From an uncultured Oscillospiraceae bacterium (GTDB lineage Bacteria > Bacillota_A > Clostridia > Oscillospirales > Acutalibacteraceae), in the NCBI GenBank assembly GCA_910589395.1, contig CAJUTL010000004.1, forward strand, positions 1-64,000: a stretch of 64,000 nt of DNA, in the 5' to 3' direction. Below the pieces are notes generated by a model that worked only from the letters and a program-made list of their open reading frames with translations, was not told the DNA's origin and made no database searches. Numbering within the stretch: the first letter of the stretch is position 1; each line of letters starts with the position of its first letter. The position numbers and the translations under genes are program-made. This document shows, one piece after another, positions 61,501 through 64,000 of this stretch.

Positions 61501-64000
61501 AGGCTGAAAATTAATTGGTTAAAAGACGTCTTTGATACCGTTCCGCCCAACCGGATTGATGGCTACCAGTATGCAAAGTTTGACGCAAATGTTGGCAGCG
61601 TTACCACTTATAAGGGCGCGGAGCTGGTTCGGGTGCAGTTTGAGGCGTCTTTGCTGAATACTCCGGACGAAACGGTATCCAGTGAGCTCACAGCTTTGCA
61701 GGTGTTGGATGCCGGTGAAGCGGCTTCGGTTACGGTGACTACCGATGATAATACTACGGTAGCGATCCCTGAGGCCAAGGCAGATGGTACACCCAATTAT
61801 GTCAGCAATCTGCAGTTTAAAGCAAAAGTTATGGACAGCAGTGGGTTGGATATTGGCAGCGATACCGTTGTATGGGATATTTTAGGAGAGCACAATGGCG
61901 TTTCCATCAGTAAGGATGGACGTGTGACTGTGGACAGCACAGCCGCTGTAGGAACTTATACGGTGGTGGCGATCGAAAGGAACTCCGGTATCTTTGGAAC
62001 GGCAAAGCTTTTTACCGTGCATGAAAGTGAGCCTTATCTGGCAAGGGTAGACATCAAGGAATCCATTATATTGGCAGAGAGGTATGTTCCTCTTACACCC
62101 TTGTACTATGATCAGTATGGAAATCCTTATACTTTGCGGGCAGGCGAGACGCTGGAAAAGAACTATTCACAGCTGAAGGACAGCGGCAGTACGGAATGGC
62201 GTTATACGAATAATGTTGTTACAGATACTTATTCTGTGCAGGCCACCGCGCCGGATACCTATACCTTGATCAGGTTAGTGGTAGAGTCCAGGTTAACAGG
62301 ACATACGGCTGAGGTTATCAAAAAGATCTATGCTATTGGTGAGGGTAACGGAACACCAAGCTATCTTGAAATCAGCGGTCCTGATACCATTACGTTGCAG
62401 CCGGGTCAGGAAACGTACCCGGTCACCACAGGGGACTATCAGGTTTATTTGCGGGATCAATTTGGAGCTAACTTAAGCCTGAGAAACTATGTTCAGAAGA
62501 TCAAGTGGGAATTCTCCGCACCCGGTATGAGCGGTGTTGAATTGACCACACGGGACGGTTCCACCAGCACGACCAAGCAGAATCAGTACGGTAACCTGAC
62601 CTTGAATCAGCAGGTGCCGGAGGGAACGATCCGTCTTACAGTGACCTATTATGATCGAAGAGGAAATATTACAGATCTGGTAGGCTTTAAGGATGTTAAA
62701 GTGGTTCACTCGGCTGAGGGAAAGAATGCCCTGGGCCGTGCGGAGATCACAAACGGCAGGTTGCGGCCCGGCACGACGACACCGCTGACTGCCAGACTGT
62801 ATGACAGCTTTGGAGAGGAACTGATCGACCTTGACGCCGCAAAGCTGACCTGGACCCTGGTTTCTCCGCCGGAAGGCGTTGAAATAAACAACGGAAACCA
62901 GATCCTGGTGCCGGAAAGTGTGACGGAAGGCAGTGTCACGGTAAGCTTGACCGCGGAATATGGCGGTTCTTCCAGAACAGTGGAAAAGGAGCTTGCGATC
63001 AGCGCGGAGGAATCTGTGCTGACCGACCTGGAAGTAAGGAATGTTCTGGGCGGCCTTCATATGTATATTCCTCCCGTGGGAAGAGACGGACTCAATGCCG
63101 AAAGGCTTTCGGTGTACCGCGCCATTGGGTACGACCAGTTCGGCGATTCCATGGGAACTCCCGCCGGCGTGACGTGGTCTATGCAGAATGAACCTACCGG
63201 GCTTACCTATACGCAGCGCGGTGTGGTACATATCAATTCTGTTACGAACCCCAGCGAAGCTACCACGATCACCGCGACAGCTCCCGGGGAAGGGGATACA
63301 TGGTTCCACGGTTCCGCCACCTTCTCCGTAGGCTATGAGCCGGATGAGCTCACCTCTCTGCGTGTCAAGCAGAAGCAGGTGTATAAGGATCCGGAAAACG
63401 GCGGTTCTACCTATTTGAAGGCAGAATATCTGAACCAGTATGGACTGCCTATGCAGCCCACAGGTACTCCTGTATGGGAACCGGGAGACGGAGCCGGTTC
63501 CGGCTGGTTTGGCGGCGGTACGGTCACTCTGACGGATGCCGGACTTGCCACTTACACTCAGTATTCTGAGTGGTTCTACGTCAATGTGGCGGTAGGTTCC
63601 GTAGAATGCAGGAATCACCGGATCAGTGTCAGCAGCGAAAAGCCTTATGTGGACAAGCTGACCTTGACGGTGGATCCTTCTTCCAGATTGGTAAAGCCCT
63701 TCCTGGCGGACGGAACACCTCAGTCTGAGAGCTTTGAGGTGCGTCCTTATGCCAGAGACCAGTACGGAGAGGAATTCAGAGATTTTACAGGTGCAAATAA
63801 ACTGCACTGGAGCATTGTGGATACTCCTGACCAGGCGATCACCATTACTGGTAAAACCGATCCCGCTCAGGACCCCAGTGCTACTCTGCGCGTGTTCAGC
63901 ACTACCCCGGCAGGCAATGTAACGGTGAAGGCCGCTACAGAAAGCGCGGCGGACGGCCAACCGGTGGTGGTGGCCACCGGCGTGGCCAAAGTAGAGCGGG
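58561..64000 (+). CDS. Giant Ig-array surface protein 3, 3' end outside window (at least 1813 aa)
   Basis: Open from the ATG at 58561 to the window end with no stop. AAGGAGAG lies upstream. The signal peptide is about 1-27 (VLSFLLAVTLLLSSAPLASA). Residues about 37-205 are a beta domain (IRLEQSKFDSGNGILEMKVL, then ILFSVDPKVLTPYL) homologous to the N-terminal domain of giant protein 1 and cohesin-like in look. From about residue 480 there is an array of Ig-like units with the DQYG...W mark at nt 60025, 60466, 60808, 61162, 61471, 62108, 62455, 62801 (DSFG), 63133, 63434 (NQYG) and 63759, a spacing of about 105-120 residues. An SLH or other anchor may lie beyond the edge. Confidence 0.88.
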   Translation, partial: MKKKMKRVLSFLLAVTLLLSSAPLASARISPDTQNAQAGIRLEQSKFDSGNGILEMKVLATGVGNYGIHSGRILFSVDPKVLTPYLASGKEPLQVSSDKGKTGGYGLKGESPIGSFSDAVGGSVTQPTSKIRVDESQSKYVVVSPEEGESGESPRTYLSYEFTLNTSADSGVEVEAGVLYFKVKNNDIGNLTDNSFRLGTADDIGYVEETRSYDEEKAIVSSTAAYTIAAIEYISTTVSGGSTKRNEVGYYYDVLPAVDANIGVNYNVPRQIRNIDVTTGQDISNDPERWNIGIYYTGWDVPAITHLYVGAQSITEEVPKAGQTKTTSIDYTGKIKGIDVKDRVRSFAPTDLYWEFCDAEGNPITNEEDMPKGVSFETEMVEKDGVQVEAYTGQLKITPEASQNEGENLTVYFRASRNLVYMEEHVPAVDDRIGFRAYSVLSVALTKETSVPTSVAVQDEKGNSTGQIDISSVEPGSFQEKGLDLTVDVKDQYGYSIGAGTLFLSLSGEKSDAFILTPQDGATEDEDGLIAWNGTTPIKVKFSFGEDKTAADAQAGDMKIQATFHPAGIGDTSQDKQGFYTAALQKEESRFSSVELVRYTDASFANVEPSTELALPATINGIKIPRRTYYVAKLYDQYHQEMPAVTDPKAYQWSIVDEKGDVVQDENVEIWDSQEQGSTPYRNCLSITSSYAEKEIRLKVSVAIEGGAKDSDTAVLTITRGSSQFGHVRVKSTIYPDGTEEKPFQLKIATVDQYGADYIMTEEDLAKLQLKWEIDTSKEHNDPVPYQVTEDGLLTVYGNQHPEVHVKVTPTYNGKTEASDTGTLVWGGIRALDSIELAIDKTTYAVPEVSETGENGVLSVPVTAKFFDQYEEPWSLKDGETVVYKPERGQYDGVVLETGALNGEKTEQKLTFTVTSEAAKGKIDLTAETANVTGSRTVELTKNDSKVDRAEVVNEAVKSMGTTVLETKCYDQYGAQIPAARLKINWLKDVFDTVPPNRIDGYQYAKFDANVGSVTTYKGAELVRVQFEASLLNTPDETVSSELTALQVLDAGEAASVTVTTDDNTTVAIPEAKADGTPNYVSNLQFKAKVMDSSGLDIGSDTVVWDILGEHNGVSISKDGRVTVDSTAAVGTYTVVAIERNSGIFGTAKLFTVHESEPYLARVDIKESIILAERYVPLTPLYYDQYGNPYTLRAGETLEKNYSQLKDSGSTEWRYTNNVVTDTYSVQATAPDTYTLIRLVVESRLTGHTAEVIKKIYAIGEGNGTPSYLEISGPDTITLQPGQETYPVTTGDYQVYLRDQFGANLSLRNYVQKIKWEFSAPGMSGVELTTRDGSTSTTKQNQYGNLTLNQQVPEGTIRLTVTYYDRRGNITDLVGFKDVKVVHSAEGKNALGRAEITNGRLRPGTTTPLTARLYDSFGEELIDLDAAKLTWTLVSPPEGVEINNGNQILVPESVTEGSVTVSLTAEYGGSSRTVEKELAISAEESVLTDLEVRNVLGGLHMYIPPVGRDGLNAERLSVYRAIGYDQFGDSMGTPAGVTWSMQNEPTGLTYTQRGVVHINSVTNPSEATTITATAPGEGDTWFHGSATFSVGYEPDELTSLRVKQKQVYKDPENGGSTYLKAEYLNQYGLPMQPTGTPVWEPGDGAGSGWFGGGTVTLTDAGLATYTQYSEWFYVNVAVGSVECRNHRISVSSEKPYVDKLTLTVDPSSRLVKPFLADGTPQSESFEVRPYARDQYGEEFRDFTGANKLHWSIVDTPDQAITITGKTDPAQDPSATLRVFSTTPAGNVTVKAATESAADGQPVVVATGVAKVER

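Noticed and set aside
1..64000. CRISPR arrays, tRNA/rRNA genes, IS transposases, prophage genes
   Set aside because: None found by eye: no regular repeat-spacer arrays, no cloverleaf with CCA-end context, and no transposase or phage structural motifs among the recognisable proteins.

Overview
The window is bacterial chromosome from an anaerobic, endospore-lineage Firmicute. The best guess is a class Clostridia gut-type organism near Oscillospiraceae/Eubacteriales. The clues are strong sigma-A promoters, AAGGAGG-type ribosome sites, a 2-hydroxyacyl-CoA dehydratase activase pair, a nickel lactate racemase homologue, a GlyQS-type glycyl-tRNA synthetase, S-layer-homology (SLH) anchored proteins and a dockerin. 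The genus cannot be named from sequence alone. No tRNA, rRNA, CRISPR array, IS transposase or prophage module was seen.

Positions 1-35.9 kb are ordinary chromosome in short operons. In order they hold: a P-loop kinase; a lipoprotein, HD protein, PNPOx-like flavoprotein and a histidine phosphatase fused to a VOC domain, followed by a decayed methyltransferase and a decayed small gene; a LarA homologue and mnmA; three small unknown genes divergent from a YfcE-like phosphoesterase; a phosphohexomutase; a minus-strand run of activase, dehydratase-like protein, YczE-like membrane protein and GNAT; a thioesterase and Nudix pair; a membrane protein that looks like an ABC exporter without its ATPase, followed by a lipid kinase; a two-component system with an HtrA protease; an alpha/beta hydrolase; a Pro-rich membrane protein; a frameshifted flavin-reductase-like gene, a DUF3795-like gene and a WYL regulator; and glyS.

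Nearly every large intergenic gap in this half (174-1056, 8104-8498, 12035-12652, 15196-15338, 19466-20050, 22890-23280, 30782-31330, 33540-34249) is filled by the same mosaic of short repeats. The mosaic is built from at least four modules in both orientations, and in two places it carries a nested MITE-like element with clear terminal inverted repeats.

Positions 35.97-64.0 kb form a cell-surface locus. A minus-strand SLH protein with an RCC1-like propeller is divergent, across a 575-base gap with two near-consensus promoters, from a run of very large secreted proteins. These are 2358 aa with C-terminal SLH domains, about 4287 aa ending in a dockerin, and at least 1813 aa running off the right edge. 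The first and third share an N-terminal beta domain with a cohesin-like look and arrays of about 105-120-residue Ig-like units marked by a DQYG...W signature. The working model is an S-layer-anchored fibre or adhesin held together by dockerin-type contacts. This is the most novel candidate system in the window and remains an inference.
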